A DNA stretch of 64,000 bases from Afipia felis ATCC 53690 (lineage in GTDB: Bacteria; Pseudomonadota; Alphaproteobacteria; Rhizobiales; Xanthobacteraceae). The notes beneath the pieces were generated by a model. It searched no databases. It had not been told where the DNA came from and was given only the letters and a program-made list of their open reading frames with translations. Every line of letters starts with the position of its first letter. The stretch's first letter is position 1. A program made the translations under genes and the position numbers. Shown piece by piece: positions 1 through 8,153 of this stretch. The stretch is taken from the NCBI RefSeq assembly GCF_000314735.2, contig NZ_KB375270.1:2976001-3040000 (forward strand), given 5' to 3'.

Positions 1-2
1 TG

Positions 3-782
3 CGCATGGTGCGGGGCATTTCGGAATATCTATCCCCGCGCGGCTACCAATTCGTGCTCGGCGACAACAATCTTTCCGGTGATGACGAAACAAAGCTAAT
101 AGCCTCACTGCTCGGCCGCCGATCGGACGGCATCATATTGGCTGACATTGTCCAGACACCGGAAGCACGTAGAATTTTGGAGCGAAGCGGCGTTCCTGTC
201 GTTGAAACCTGGAGCCTGACACGCCGCCCGGTCGATATGAACGTTGGCTTCAATAACCAGGCGGCGGCGCGAGAAGCTGTCCGCCATCTGGTTGATATTG
301 GCCGCCGTCGTATCGGCATGATTTGCGGTCCACTGCGAGCCAACGAGCGGGGGCGGCAGCGAGCGCTGGGTTTTCGACGCGCGATGGAAGAAGCCAATCT
401 GAATGCCGATCTGTTCGTTGAGCTCCCGCTGCCAATTAGTTTCAGCGATACCTCCGTAGCGCTGCGTACTCTTTATGACCGCGATAAAGGGCTTGATGCA
501 GTATTTTGTAGCGGCGATAGCTTTGCCGTCGGTGCGCTTTTTGAGGCGCAACGACAAGGTCGCGCCGTGCCCGATGATTTAGCAATTGTCGGTCTCGGCG
601 ACTTGGACCTGGCCAGTTATGTCGTTCCGGCGCTCACGCGCGCTGAAGTGCCCGGCTACGAAATGGGACGCTTGGCCGCAGAGATGATTGTCAGCCGGCT
701 GTCCGGCAACACGATTTCGAAGAAGGTAATCGACGTAGGCTTCAAGCTGGTTGTCAAAGGAAGCACGGTGAAACCTGCCTAG
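3..782 (+). CDS. LacI/GntR-type transcriptional regulator, 5' truncated by the window edge
   Basis: The 259 visible residues form the periplasmic-binding-protein-like effector domain of a LacI-family repressor. They open with the segment that follows the hinge helix (VRGISEYLSPRGYQFVLGDN) and include the usual SDGIILAD strand and the C-terminal TRAEVPGYEMGRLAAEMI helix. The N-terminal helix-turn-helix, normally about 65-75 residues, lies off the left edge, and the reading frame is open to base 3. The pattern is closest to the gluconate-repressor (GntR) branch, which binds sugar acids, but the ligand cannot be told from sequence. Its regulated genes are probably off the window or in the cupin/aldolase pair downstream; the 376-base gap argues against a common operon. 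Confidence 0.85.
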   Translation, partial: RMVRGISEYLSPRGYQFVLGDNNLSGDDETKLIASLLGRRSDGIILADIVQTPEARRILERSGVPVVETWSLTRRPVDMNVGFNNQAAAREAVRHLVDIGRRRIGMICGPLRANERGRQRALGFRRAMEEANLNADLFVELPLPISFSDTSVALRTLYDRDKGLDAVFCSGDSFAVGALFEAQRQGRAVPDDLAIVGLGDLDLASYVVPALTRAEVPGYEMGRLAAEMIVSRLSGNTISKKVIDVGFKLVVKGSTVKPA

Positions 783-1158
783 CGTGGCAGAGCCCCCCAA
801 CCGAGTGCTGTCGCGCTCACGCGACGCCGCCTTATGCCATTGTTGATAATGTAGGAATCTGCGTCCCGTAATACGGGGCGGGGGCAAATCGCCTCTGGCG
901 AGACCGCTTAATCTCCCCGCTTGGATAGCCGTCCTCCCGCGCAGTTAGCATGTCGGCGATTGGCGCCTGCTGGCGTTGGTGATCTTACTTCCGCCCCTGT
1001 TTAACCTTCGGCAAGCGTCCAAAGCCGTATGGCTTGACGAAAGCACTTGGTCATCGGCTGTCTCAGCCTTATGAGTTCGAACGGAAAGTCGGACTGATGA
1101 CCGTATGCCGTTCGAAACTGGCTCGAGTTGTTCGCCGATTGCGGCCGAAGGGAAGGCA
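783..1158. other. 376-base intergenic region; short palindrome, no gene seen
   Basis: No convincing coding region was found on either strand. It contains an odd-centred palindrome CCCGTA-A-TACGGG at 865-877, 83 bases after the regulator stop codon. This could be a repressor site or a weak 5-bp hairpin; there is no following T-run, so it is not a standard terminator. A purine-rich stretch at 1147-1156 is the ribosome binding site of the next gene. The promoter for the cupin gene should lie here but no clear -35/-10 pair was recognised. Confidence 0.4.
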
Positions 1159-1665
1159 ATGGAACAAGGCAAGAAGGATCCTCAGACTGTCACCGCGACG
1201 GGTGCGCGTGCTCAGTCCTTTAACATCCAAGGTGTTCGTACCATTGCTTTGAACAACGTGCTCACGCGCAGCGGCGCTGTCACGGAGCTGTTCCGCACGG
1301 ACTGGCCTGAGATTTCCATCGAACCGCGTCACATGATTCTGGCCACGATGAATCCCGGAGCGGTCACGGATTGGCATCGCCATACACGACAGACGGATCA
1401 CCTGATTGCCATCAGTGGGAATATCAAGCTGGTGTTGTGGGACGGACGCGAGAATTCCAAAACCAAGGGACAGCATGACATCATTCGTTTCGGTGTTTTG
1501 CGGCCGCTCATTGCGGTTGTGCCTCCGGGCGTGTGGCACGGGTTGCGCAATGAGAGCGGATCGATTGCTCAATATGTCAATGTCAACGATGTACCCTATG
1601 ATCATGCCGACCCGGACAATTTCAGGCTGTCGTCGGAGCACGGCAAAGTGCCGATTGATCTGTAG
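1159..1665 (+). CDS. Cupin-fold protein, RmlC-like
   Basis: This 168-residue protein has a single cupin barrel. The first conserved motif is visible as PGAVTDWHRHTRQTDHLIAISG and the second as VPPGVWHGLRNES; the HxH pair and the later His match metal-binding cupin positions. The PPGVWHG motif resembles the dTDP-4-dehydrorhamnose 3,5-epimerase and FdtA/WxcM-like group. The ATG at 1159 was chosen over an upstream in-frame codon at 1105 because AAGGGAAGG lies just in front of it. The aldolase-like gene begins 9 bases after its stop codon, so the two are probably cotranscribed. A role in sugar modification is inferred from that neighbour and the glycosyltransferase beyond; a plain regulatory or storage cupin is also possible. 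Confidence 0.65.
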   Translation: MEQGKKDPQTVTATGARAQSFNIQGVRTIALNNVLTRSGAVTELFRTDWPEISIEPRHMILATMNPGAVTDWHRHTRQTDHLIAISGNIKLVLWDGRENSKTKGQHDIIRFGVLRPLIAVVPPGVWHGLRNESGSIAQYVNVNDVPYDHADPDNFRLSSEHGKVPIDL

Positions 1666-1674
1666 AGTGGATCG

Positions 1675-2499
1675 ATGCTCAGCGACACGGAGTCATTCGG
1701 GCAGGACTTTCTTCTGACGCTGCTCACGGCGGACCCCGCTGTTGCTGTCGAGGGAGAACAAGCTGGCGTTCAGCGAATTGGGATAGATATCGAGCGGCTG
1801 GGAAAGGCCGCTCGCCAGGCTGGGCACGATACCCGGCTATCCGAGCATACGTGGGATAATCTTTCGGAGATCGCGCGCGCCCTGCGCTCCAGCGATGTTT
1901 TTGTCCGGTTGAATCCGCCGCATCCAGGAACGGCCGAAGAAGTCGGGGTAGCGATAAAGTGCGGGGCAACCGTTTTGATGTTGCCCTACTTTCACACGGA
2001 GGCAGACGCTGCAGTCTTTGCAAATCTTGTGAAGGGGCGGGCGTACACCATGCTCCTTGTCGAGACCCCCCGCGCGCTTGTACGCATTCAGGAGATCGCG
2101 GCAACCAAGGGCATAGATGAGATCATGATTGGTCTCAACGATCTGCGGCTATCCATGAATCTTCGTGGGCTCGAGCTCGTATCATCTCCCCTAATGAGCA
2201 CAATTGCCCGAATCGTGAAGGATAGCGGAAAGAGATTTTCGTTTGGTGGTCTAGGCCGTCATGACGATGCGACCCTGCCGCTGAATCCGGATATCCTGTA
2301 TGCTCAGTACCCACGCCTTGGCGCGACCGGAGCATGGCTTTCCAGATCGTTCTTTCGAAATCCGCCGGCACATTGGACCATGAAAGACGGGGTCAAAGCA
2401 TTGAGAGCGCGCCTGTCATTCTGGGCCGCGCAGTCCGAACACGACCTGACTCTTGCTAAGGACGCCCTCGCATTGCAGTCCATAAATTCCGAGGTCTAA
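1675..2499 (+). CDS. HpcH/HpaI aldolase / citrate lyase family protein
   Basis: This 274-residue protein keeps the core of the HpcH/HpaI family: VFVRLNPP, a GATVLMLPYF strand, the metal-ligand Glu in LLVETPRAL and the metal-ligand Asp in IGLNDLRLSM. The N-terminal segment (RIGIDIERLGKAARQAGHDT) is the variant I associate with aldolase-like proteins of polysaccharide clusters rather than with the catabolic HpaI enzymes. The reaction is probably reversible C-C cleavage next to a keto acid, but the substrate is unknown. It follows the cupin gene by 9 bases. Its 3' end overlaps the 3' end of the converging glycosyltransferase gene by 44 bases. Confidence 0.7.
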   Translation: MLSDTESFGQDFLLTLLTADPAVAVEGEQAGVQRIGIDIERLGKAARQAGHDTRLSEHTWDNLSEIARALRSSDVFVRLNPPHPGTAEEVGVAIKCGATVLMLPYFHTEADAAVFANLVKGRAYTMLLVETPRALVRIQEIAATKGIDEIMIGLNDLRLSMNLRGLELVSSPLMSTIARIVKDSGKRFSFGGLGRHDDATLPLNPDILYAQYPRLGATGAWLSRSFFRNPPAHWTMKDGVKALRARLSFWAAQSEHDLTLAKDALALQSINSEV

Positions 2500-3343
2500 A
2501 CTTTAGCAAGGAGCGGTCGATAGCTCGACCAATTCCTCGCAGCCTCGTTCGAGGAATGCGACGCCAAATTTTCCGGCCCGGGTGGCGTTTACGGCTCCAA
2601 TGATCGTTTTTTATGTCGATAGCCGATCGCTCAATCTCCGCCCATTGCTTGCGGAGCTCGACGTCCGACCAGATGTATTGAGCGCCCCATCCACGTTTCA
2701 GGTCTTTTGAGCGTTGGCGGGTGGCGTAAAGTTTATGACGTGCAGCAACGCGTGCCATGTCCAAATAATGGAAGTGAAATAAAAGCAGTTCGTCAGGTTT
2801 CGGCGCTAACACGCGCCCTTCAAATGCGGCGCGATGACGACCGGCAATGAAGTTGCTTTCACGAATTTCATTCGGATCAAAAATACTCACCTTCGAATAA
2901 CTTTGATCCGGCGCGCCCCTTGAGCAGAAGTCGAACAGAGATTGATCATTGCTGTTCGGAAACGAATCCGAGACCATCTGAAATCCCAAGGCAGGAATGA
3001 TCGTGACCGAGCTGTCTTTGCATTCCTCCAAATATGAAACGATCGAAGGGTGATAAAGATGCTCATCCAGATCGGTCACGACAACCCAATCCGCTTTACC
3101 CCGCGCATCTTTCCAAATCTCGTTCTGTAATCGACGTTGGGATTCGATGCGAGACTCCGGGTCTGAAAGGTCCGGTTGCGACCTTACTTCCACACGCGGG
3201 TGGGCCTGAAGCAGGGCGATTGAATTGTCGGTCGACCCGTCATCATAGACAAAATAGCGATCGACCCAGGGATCGTAATGCCTGAAGAAGAACGGCAGCA
3301 TGTGTCCGTCGTTCCAGCATCGAGTATAGAGATAAACGGTCAT
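2456..3343 (-). CDS. Glycosyltransferase family 2-like protein (Glyco_tranf_2_4 type)
   Basis: This 295-residue protein begins with the nucleotide-sugar-binding Rossmann-like half of a GT-A transferase (NDGHMLPFFFRHYDPWVDRY, then FVYDDGSTDNS). It carries a DLDEH motif in VVVTDLDEHLYHP, the expected DxD-type metal site. The C-terminal 60 residues are very basic (SRKRHPGRKIWRRIPRTRLRG), suggesting contact with a membrane or acidic glycan. There is no transmembrane segment, so it should be cytoplasmic or peripheral. It converges with, and overlaps, the aldolase-like gene. A TGCATAT inverted repeat sits 51 bases upstream of its start. Its AT-richer codons suggest, but do not prove, an acquired origin. 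Confidence 0.75.
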   Translation of the reverse strand: MTVYLYTRCWNDGHMLPFFFRHYDPWVDRYFVYDDGSTDNSIALLQAHPRVEVRSQPDLSDPESRIESQRRLQNEIWKDARGKADWVVVTDLDEHLYHPSIVSYLEECKDSSVTIIPALGFQMVSDSFPNSNDQSLFDFCSRGAPDQSYSKVSIFDPNEIRESNFIAGRHRAAFEGRVLAPKPDELLLFHFHYLDMARVAARHKLYATRQRSKDLKRGWGAQYIWSDVELRKQWAEIERSAIDIKNDHWSRKRHPGRKIWRRIPRTRLRGIGRAIDRSLLKFRPRNLWTAMRGRP

Positions 3344-3393
3344 GTCGCCTCAGGCACAGTCAAATCGGGCAATCTGCGCGATTGAGACCATGA

Positions 3394-3409
3394 TGCATAT
3401 CCATATGCA
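3394..3409. promoter_or_regulatory. Inverted repeat TGCATAT-CC-ATATGCA upstream of the glycosyltransferase
   Basis: This perfect 7-bp inverted repeat with a 2-base spacer lies in the 192-base gap between the glycosyltransferase start (3343) and the LysR stop (3536). A dimeric regulator site is the simplest reading; no protein can be assigned. Confidence 0.4.
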
Positions 3410-3535
3410 AACCATCCATTGGTCTGCGCTACGTTCGTCCAGATATTTTCTGTTGATCCAAGTCGGTCTCTGACTGCCGATCAGCTTAAAAACGAAAACG
3501 TCGGTCGGATAGGGTGGGCGCTTAGCTTCAGCCAG

Positions 3536-4465
3536 CTACGCGCTCTTCTCGTCCGGACTTTGATCATCCGCGAAATCGAACGTGCTGGCGTCGCGCGCCA
3601 GCTCCGCGATACGCGCCTGAAAGGTTGTCGAGGTTGAAGAGCGATAGATCGCGAAAAACTCGACGTTTGGGCCAGAAGGCTTTGTTCGCAGCAGCCGCAA
3701 ATGGCCCGACTCGATGTCAGGCATGTATCGTTTGACCGGAAGCAGGCTTATTCCGACGCCCTCTCTGGTCAGGGAGGCGATCACATCCATGCTGTCGCAC
3801 AGGTCGACCTTGGTCTGGGCGCCGCCAATCGAAGTCAGCCATTGCTGGACGGTGTGATGATGGAAGCTATCCTTTCCCAAAGACAGGATTCTGACGTTTT
3901 TTAAATCGGCCGGCTCAATGACACGATCAGGAAGCTCCTGCCTGCGTCCCGCCATCCAGGCGAAGCGAACGCTTCCCACGGGCTGGGTTTCGAAGTTTGC
4001 ATCAAACGTCAGTCCCGGCGCCAGAATGAGATCGAATTCATCGGCGTGCATCCGTCGCAGAAGTTCTGCAGTCAGGGACACATTCAGTTCGAGAGACAGT
4101 TTCGGAAACTGCTCATGGATGAGGTCCACCAGCCGGGGCAGCCAGGTCACCGCGATCATTTCGGCAACGCCGAGCCGCAGCAGTCCTGCGGACATATCCG
4201 CGTTGGTTACAAACGTCTTGATATCGGCGACGGCCGAGGTGACCTTTTCGGCATAGCGGCACAATTCCCGCCCTTTGGGTGTCAGTCGAATTTTGCGCTG
4301 AGAGCGGTCGAAAAGAATGACGCCCAGGCTTTCTTCCAGCTCCTGGATTCGCGCGGAGATGGTGGATGTCGTGGCGTTCAGCTTTTCGGCGGCGGTCGCG
4401 AAACTGCCATGCTCGACAATGGCGAGAAATGTTTCGAGTTGGCGGATATTCAAGCGCGGCCTCAT
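3536..4465 (-). CDS. LysR-family transcriptional regulator
   Basis: This 309-residue protein has the LysR winged helix-turn-helix at the N terminus (NIRQLETFLAIVEHGSFATAAEKLNATTSTISARIQELEE, then LFDRSQRKIRLTPKG). A two-lobed substrate-binding domain follows. It is divergent from the flavin reductase gene, with a 219-base shared upstream region, the usual arrangement for a LysR activator and its target operon. It most likely activates the reductase, transporter and monooxygenase genes in response to their substrate or an intermediate. The ATG at 4465 puts the recognition domain at the normal distance from the start. Confidence 0.9.
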   Translation of the reverse strand: MRPRLNIRQLETFLAIVEHGSFATAAEKLNATTSTISARIQELEESLGVILFDRSQRKIRLTPKGRELCRYAEKVTSAVADIKTFVTNADMSAGLLRLGVAEMIAVTWLPRLVDLIHEQFPKLSLELNVSLTAELLRRMHADEFDLILAPGLTFDANFETQPVGSVRFAWMAGRRQELPDRVIEPADLKNVRILSLGKDSFHHHTVQQWLTSIGGAQTKVDLCDSMDVIASLTREGVGISLLPVKRYMPDIESGHLRLLRTKPSGPNVEFFAIYRSSTSTTFQARIAELARDASTFDFADDQSPDEKSA

Positions 4466-4684
4466 TACTCAAAGGCGCAATCGCCCCAGCGTCATTCAAT
4501 CTCAGTGCAGGCACCGGAGCAAGTCGGAACAGACTTGTGCATTGCGGCGAGCGTTCCAAATAAAAACACAGCGCGCACTGTTCGGATTTTTCAAACGTAA
4601 TCGTTCAAAATTATTCGCTTTTTATCGGGAGGGCGGTCGCTACCGTTGGCAGCAGATGTTCAATCGAGCCGAAGAGGCGAAACC

Positions 4685-5233
4685 ATGCTTGCCAATCAGA
4701 CCGCGATCGCTTCGCAAAAGAATTTCAGCCCGATGATCGATCATGCTCCTATCATGCCGGACCAGTTCAAGGCGGTCATGAGGCGGTTTGCCGCAAGCGT
4801 GAACGTCATTACGTCGGCAGACAGCGACGTTCTGAACGGCATGACCGCAACTGCGGTCTGCAGCGTGACGACGGAGCCGCCGAGCGTTCTGATTATCGTC
4901 AATCGGGCCAATCGGTCCCACCCGATCATCAAAAACTCGCAGGCCTTCGCGGTGAATGTTCTGTCGGAGGAGCAAAAGGTCCTTGCCCAGCATTTTGCGT
5001 CGCGTGCGAACGATCCCTTCGCTTCGGTCGAGCATTTCATCGGCAAGACTGGCTGTCCGATCATCAAAGGCGCCGACGCCTTTCTGGAGTGTGTCGTGAC
5101 GCAGGAAACCGAGGTCGGTTCGCACACGATTTTTGTCGGACAGGTCGTTGCGAGCGAGACGTTCGATGAGCGGCCGCTGCTTTATCACGCCGGGCAGTAT
5201 CTTTGCCTGAAAGATGCGAAGGGCGCTGCGTGA
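4685..5233 (+). CDS. Flavin reductase of a two-component monooxygenase (RutF/HpaC-like)
   Basis: This 182-residue protein belongs to the flavin reductase-like domain family. Visible family segments are MRRFAASVNVITSA, GMTATAVCSVTTEPPSVLIIVNR, HPIIKNSQAFAVNVLS and a C-terminal LLYHAGQYLCL. The family reduces FMN or FAD with NAD(P)H and hands the reduced flavin to a partner monooxygenase, here presumably the LLM protein two genes downstream. The ATG at 4685 was preferred to a TTG at 4646 because GAAGAGG lies 8 bases in front of it and because the domain begins about 25 residues later. It opens the operon controlled by the divergent LysR gene; the transporter follows after 99 bases. Confidence 0.85.
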   Translation: MLANQTAIASQKNFSPMIDHAPIMPDQFKAVMRRFAASVNVITSADSDVLNGMTATAVCSVTTEPPSVLIIVNRANRSHPIIKNSQAFAVNVLSEEQKVLAQHFASRANDPFASVEHFIGKTGCPIIKGADAFLECVVTQETEVGSHTIFVGQVVASETFDERPLLYHAGQYLCLKDAKGAA

Positions 5234-5332
5234 CTCCGACCCCCGAGACCGAAGACAGGAGAACTATCGGATAGATCTTTGAATCGCCGCTAAAGGCCAC
5301 TCAATCACATATAAAAATACTGGGAGGAGAGT

Positions 5333-6727
5333 ATGACCTTGAATGCACAGACAATGGAAGACAGTCAACTGAACCGTTTCTACGCGAAACAGGCCAAACG
5401 GGCTGTTATTGCCTCAACGGTTGGTACCATGATCGAATGGTACGATTTTTATCTATACGGCCTCGTCGCGGCGCTGGTTTTCGGAAAGCTCTATTTTCCT
5501 TCACATGACCAGTATACGGGCACGCTGCTTTCGTTTTCGACGTTGTTTCTCGGGTATGTCGCCCGTCCGGCAGGCGCCATTCTGTTCGGGCACTTCGGTG
5601 ACCGCATCGGTCGAAAGGGCACTCTGGTCGCCACGCTTTTGCTGATGGGCGGCAGTACGGTCATCATCGGCCTCGTCCCAACCTATGAAGTGATCGGTAT
5701 CTGGGGCGCGGTCGCGCTCACGGCTCTGCGCATGCTGCAGGGAATCGGTGTCGGCGGCGAGTGGGGCGGTGCAATCGCGGTGGCAACTGAATGGTCGCAG
5801 TTCAACAAGAGCCGTGGTCTCGCGGGAAGCTGGCCGCAATTCGGTTCGCCGCTCGGACTTCTGCTAGCGGTAGGTGTTCTTACCATCGTGAGCCATGCAG
5901 GATCGCCGGAATGGTTCGAAACCATCGGATGGCGTATCCCGTTCCTGCTCAGCGCTATCTTGATCGGCGTCGGCCTCTACATTCGCCTCGGCGTACTTGA
6001 AACGCCGGTGTTCGAGAAGGTGCGAGCGGAGAACAAGATCGTTCGCGCACCGGTGCTCGACGCGATTAAATATCACTGGCGTGAAATTATCCTGACCTGC
6101 CTCATTCGTACCGGGCAGATGGCGCCGTTTGTCGTCTTCACCGCATATCTCCTCTCCTATGGCACAGGAGTGCTCAAGCTCGAGCGATCTTTCCTGTTCA
6201 ATGCAGTGCTGGCGGCATCGTGCGTCTCGCTGGTTACGACGCCGCTCTTCGGCTACATCTCGGACAAGATCGGGCGGAAGCGGATGTACCTGATCGGCGC
6301 GGCGACGATGTTCCTGTTCGCCTTTCCGTACTATTTCCTTCTCAACAGTCAGGTCCCTGCATTGATCGTGCTGGCGATCATCGTGTCCCTGCCGGTGCAC
6401 GACATGCAGTACGGACCGCAGGCGGCCTTCATTGCGGAAAGCTTCCCGCCTGCCGTGCGCTACTCGGGCTCGTCGCTTGGCTACCAGCTTGCGTCCATCA
6501 CCTCGGGCGGTCCGGCACCGATTATCGCTGCGTGGCTGTATCACACCTACGGCACGTCGCTCGCGATAAGCGCGTATCTCGCGTTCATCGCGGCGATCAG
6601 CTTCATCTCGACGTTGTTCCTGCCCGATCGCTCGAAGCAGAACTACGGCGCGGACGGCCCTCTGCCGGTCTCACGAGAGGCACTTGAACTGGCGCAGGAC
6701 GTCGCCATTGCGCCGGCCAAGGCTTGA
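5333..6727 (+). CDS. MFS importer, metabolite:H+ symporter (MHS) family
   Basis: This 464-residue, 12-helix protein belongs to the MHS branch of the major facilitator superfamily (relatives include ShiA, KgtP and ProP). The branch signature TMIEWYDFYLYG is at the first helix. The loop motif GHFGDRIGRKGTL follows helix 2, and GYISDKIGRKR repeats it in the second half. ALRMLQGIGVGGEWGGAI is also typical. These transporters import carboxylates or zwitterions with protons at the inner membrane. A strong GGGAGGAGAG precedes the ATG. Its place between the flavin reductase and the monooxygenase suggests that it imports their substrate, probably a small organic acid or sulfonate-like compound. Confidence 0.9.
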   Translation: MTLNAQTMEDSQLNRFYAKQAKRAVIASTVGTMIEWYDFYLYGLVAALVFGKLYFPSHDQYTGTLLSFSTLFLGYVARPAGAILFGHFGDRIGRKGTLVATLLLMGGSTVIIGLVPTYEVIGIWGAVALTALRMLQGIGVGGEWGGAIAVATEWSQFNKSRGLAGSWPQFGSPLGLLLAVGVLTIVSHAGSPEWFETIGWRIPFLLSAILIGVGLYIRLGVLETPVFEKVRAENKIVRAPVLDAIKYHWREIILTCLIRTGQMAPFVVFTAYLLSYGTGVLKLERSFLFNAVLAASCVSLVTTPLFGYISDKIGRKRMYLIGAATMFLFAFPYYFLLNSQVPALIVLAIIVSLPVHDMQYGPQAAFIAESFPPAVRYSGSSLGYQLASITSGGPAPIIAAWLYHTYGTSLAISAYLAFIAAISFISTLFLPDRSKQNYGADGPLPVSREALELAQDVAIAPAKA

Positions 6728-6752
6728 TTGAGAAATCCAGGAGGAAATACCG

Positions 6753-7922
6753 ATGTCAGTTGAAACCCTCACGAAGGCCGCGGCCCAAAATCCCGTCGAT
6801 CAATGGCACGAGGTATCGCCTCTGACGCGATTGCCGGATCACAAGCTGCTGGTCGGTTTGTTCCTCCCGATGCAGGAAGGCGCGTGGAGCCCATCAACGG
6901 CTCCACGCGGGACAAGCTGGACGTTCGACTATCTCGCGAAATGCACGACACGCGCCGACGAATTCGGGTTTGACCTTGCCTTCGGTCTTGCTCAGTGGCT
7001 GAGCAAGGGTGGCTACGGCGGAGCGATGAAGTTTCGCGAGCACGAGCTAGATCCGATCATCGTCAACACCGCATTGGCGACGATGACCAAGAAGATCGTG
7101 CTCATCAATACGGTTCACATTCTCTATGCGTGGCATCCGCTTCATCTGGCGAAGTTCGGCGCGGCGATCGATCACATCAGTCACGGCCGTTGGGGTGTCA
7201 ACGTTGTTACCGGCTACAAGCCGAGCGAATACCGGATGTTTGGTTTGCCGACGATCGAGCACGATCTGCGCTACGAGATGGCCGATGAATTCACCACGAT
7301 CATGCGCAAGCTGTGGGCGGACAATGAGGACCTCACGTTCAATGGCCGCTACTGGCAGACGGAGAAGGCCTTTCTCGCGCCGAGGCCGGGAGCCAAACGA
7401 CCTTTCCTCGTCAATGCCGCATCGTCAGGGGCCGGGCTGGAATATGCGGCCAAGCATTCGGACATCATCTTCATCACGAGTCCGGCCGGGGCCGATCCGG
7501 TGAAGGCATGTGAATCGCTTCCGGCAGTCAACGCAAAGGTCAAGGACCTAGCGGCCAAATATGGACGCAAGGTCAAGACGATCATCAATCCGCATGTGAT
7601 CTGTCGGCCAACCGAAAAAGAAGCGCGAGCGGCCTATCAGGCAATACTCGATCACGAGGATACGACGGCGGCCGATAATTTCGTGCAGACCTTCGTCAGC
7701 GGTGACACCAAGTCATGGCGTGGACACAGCCGTGCGCAGTGGGTAATCGGCGGCAACGTACATCTTGTCGGTACTCCCGAGCAGATCGTGGACTGGTTTG
7801 GCAAGCTGAGCGACGCCGGATGCGATGGCGTTCAGGTGAACTTCTTCGACTACCTGCCGGACCTTGAATTCTTCGGCAAGGAAGTCATGCCGCTCCTTAA
7901 ACAAGCGGGCCTCAGGAACTGA
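6753..7922 (+). CDS. LLM-class flavin-dependent monooxygenase (RutA/SfnG-like)
   Basis: This 389-residue protein is a bacterial luciferase-like TIM barrel. Segments typical of the reduced-FMN monooxygenases RutA and SfnG are present: AKFGAAIDHISHGRWGVNVVTGY, IEHDLRYEMADEFTTIMRKLW, and a C-terminal DGVQVNFFDYLPDLEFFG that resembles the RutA end. The family uses FMNH2 and oxygen to oxidise or cleave small molecules such as uracil, alkanesulfonates or sulfones. It follows the MHS transporter by 25 bases behind a clean AGGAGG, so it is the last gene of the operon that starts with the flavin reductase. A strong hairpin terminator follows. No other rut genes are present, so pyrimidine breakdown is not supported. 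Confidence 0.88.
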   Translation: MSVETLTKAAAQNPVDQWHEVSPLTRLPDHKLLVGLFLPMQEGAWSPSTAPRGTSWTFDYLAKCTTRADEFGFDLAFGLAQWLSKGGYGGAMKFREHELDPIIVNTALATMTKKIVLINTVHILYAWHPLHLAKFGAAIDHISHGRWGVNVVTGYKPSEYRMFGLPTIEHDLRYEMADEFTTIMRKLWADNEDLTFNGRYWQTEKAFLAPRPGAKRPFLVNAASSGAGLEYAAKHSDIIFITSPAGADPVKACESLPAVNAKVKDLAAKYGRKVKTIINPHVICRPTEKEARAAYQAILDHEDTTAADNFVQTFVSGDTKSWRGHSRAQWVIGGNVHLVGTPEQIVDWFGKLSDAGCDGVQVNFFDYLPDLEFFGKEVMPLLKQAGLRN

Positions 7923-7951
7923 GGAATCTCTTCCAGGCTGCTTACTCAGGA

Positions 7952-7977
7952 AAACCCGGCGTACTGCCGGGTTTTTT
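7952..7977 (+). terminator. Rho-independent terminator after the LLM monooxygenase operon
   Basis: A 9-bp perfect stem AAACCCGGC/GCCGGGTTT with a GTACT loop runs straight into a run of T residues, 30 bases after the monooxygenase stop codon. Confidence 0.9.
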
Positions 7978-8153
7978 TGTCATCCGTCGCTCGAAGGTGA
8001 GGACGGATCAACTACCCGCCGCTTTCCAGCCGCCGCCGGCGCCCGATTTCGACGGCGTCGTCGAACATGTCTTCGAGAAAGCCGGTCGCCTGTCAGTCGC
8101 GAACGCCGAAGTGGCCTGATCGCGGTAGTCCATGTGAGGTTCCCTGAACACCC
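7978..8153. other. Intergenic region, nothing recognised
   Basis: This stretch separates the monooxygenase terminator from the 3' end of the efflux operon. A 41-codon frame on the minus strand starting near 8132 has no recognisable family or codon signal and is not annotated. Confidence 0.4.

Noticed and set aside
6753..7922. Assignment of the LLM protein as RutA (uracil breakdown)
   Set aside because: No rutB-E, rutG or rutR gene is near and the importer is of the MHS type, so only family-level naming is justified.
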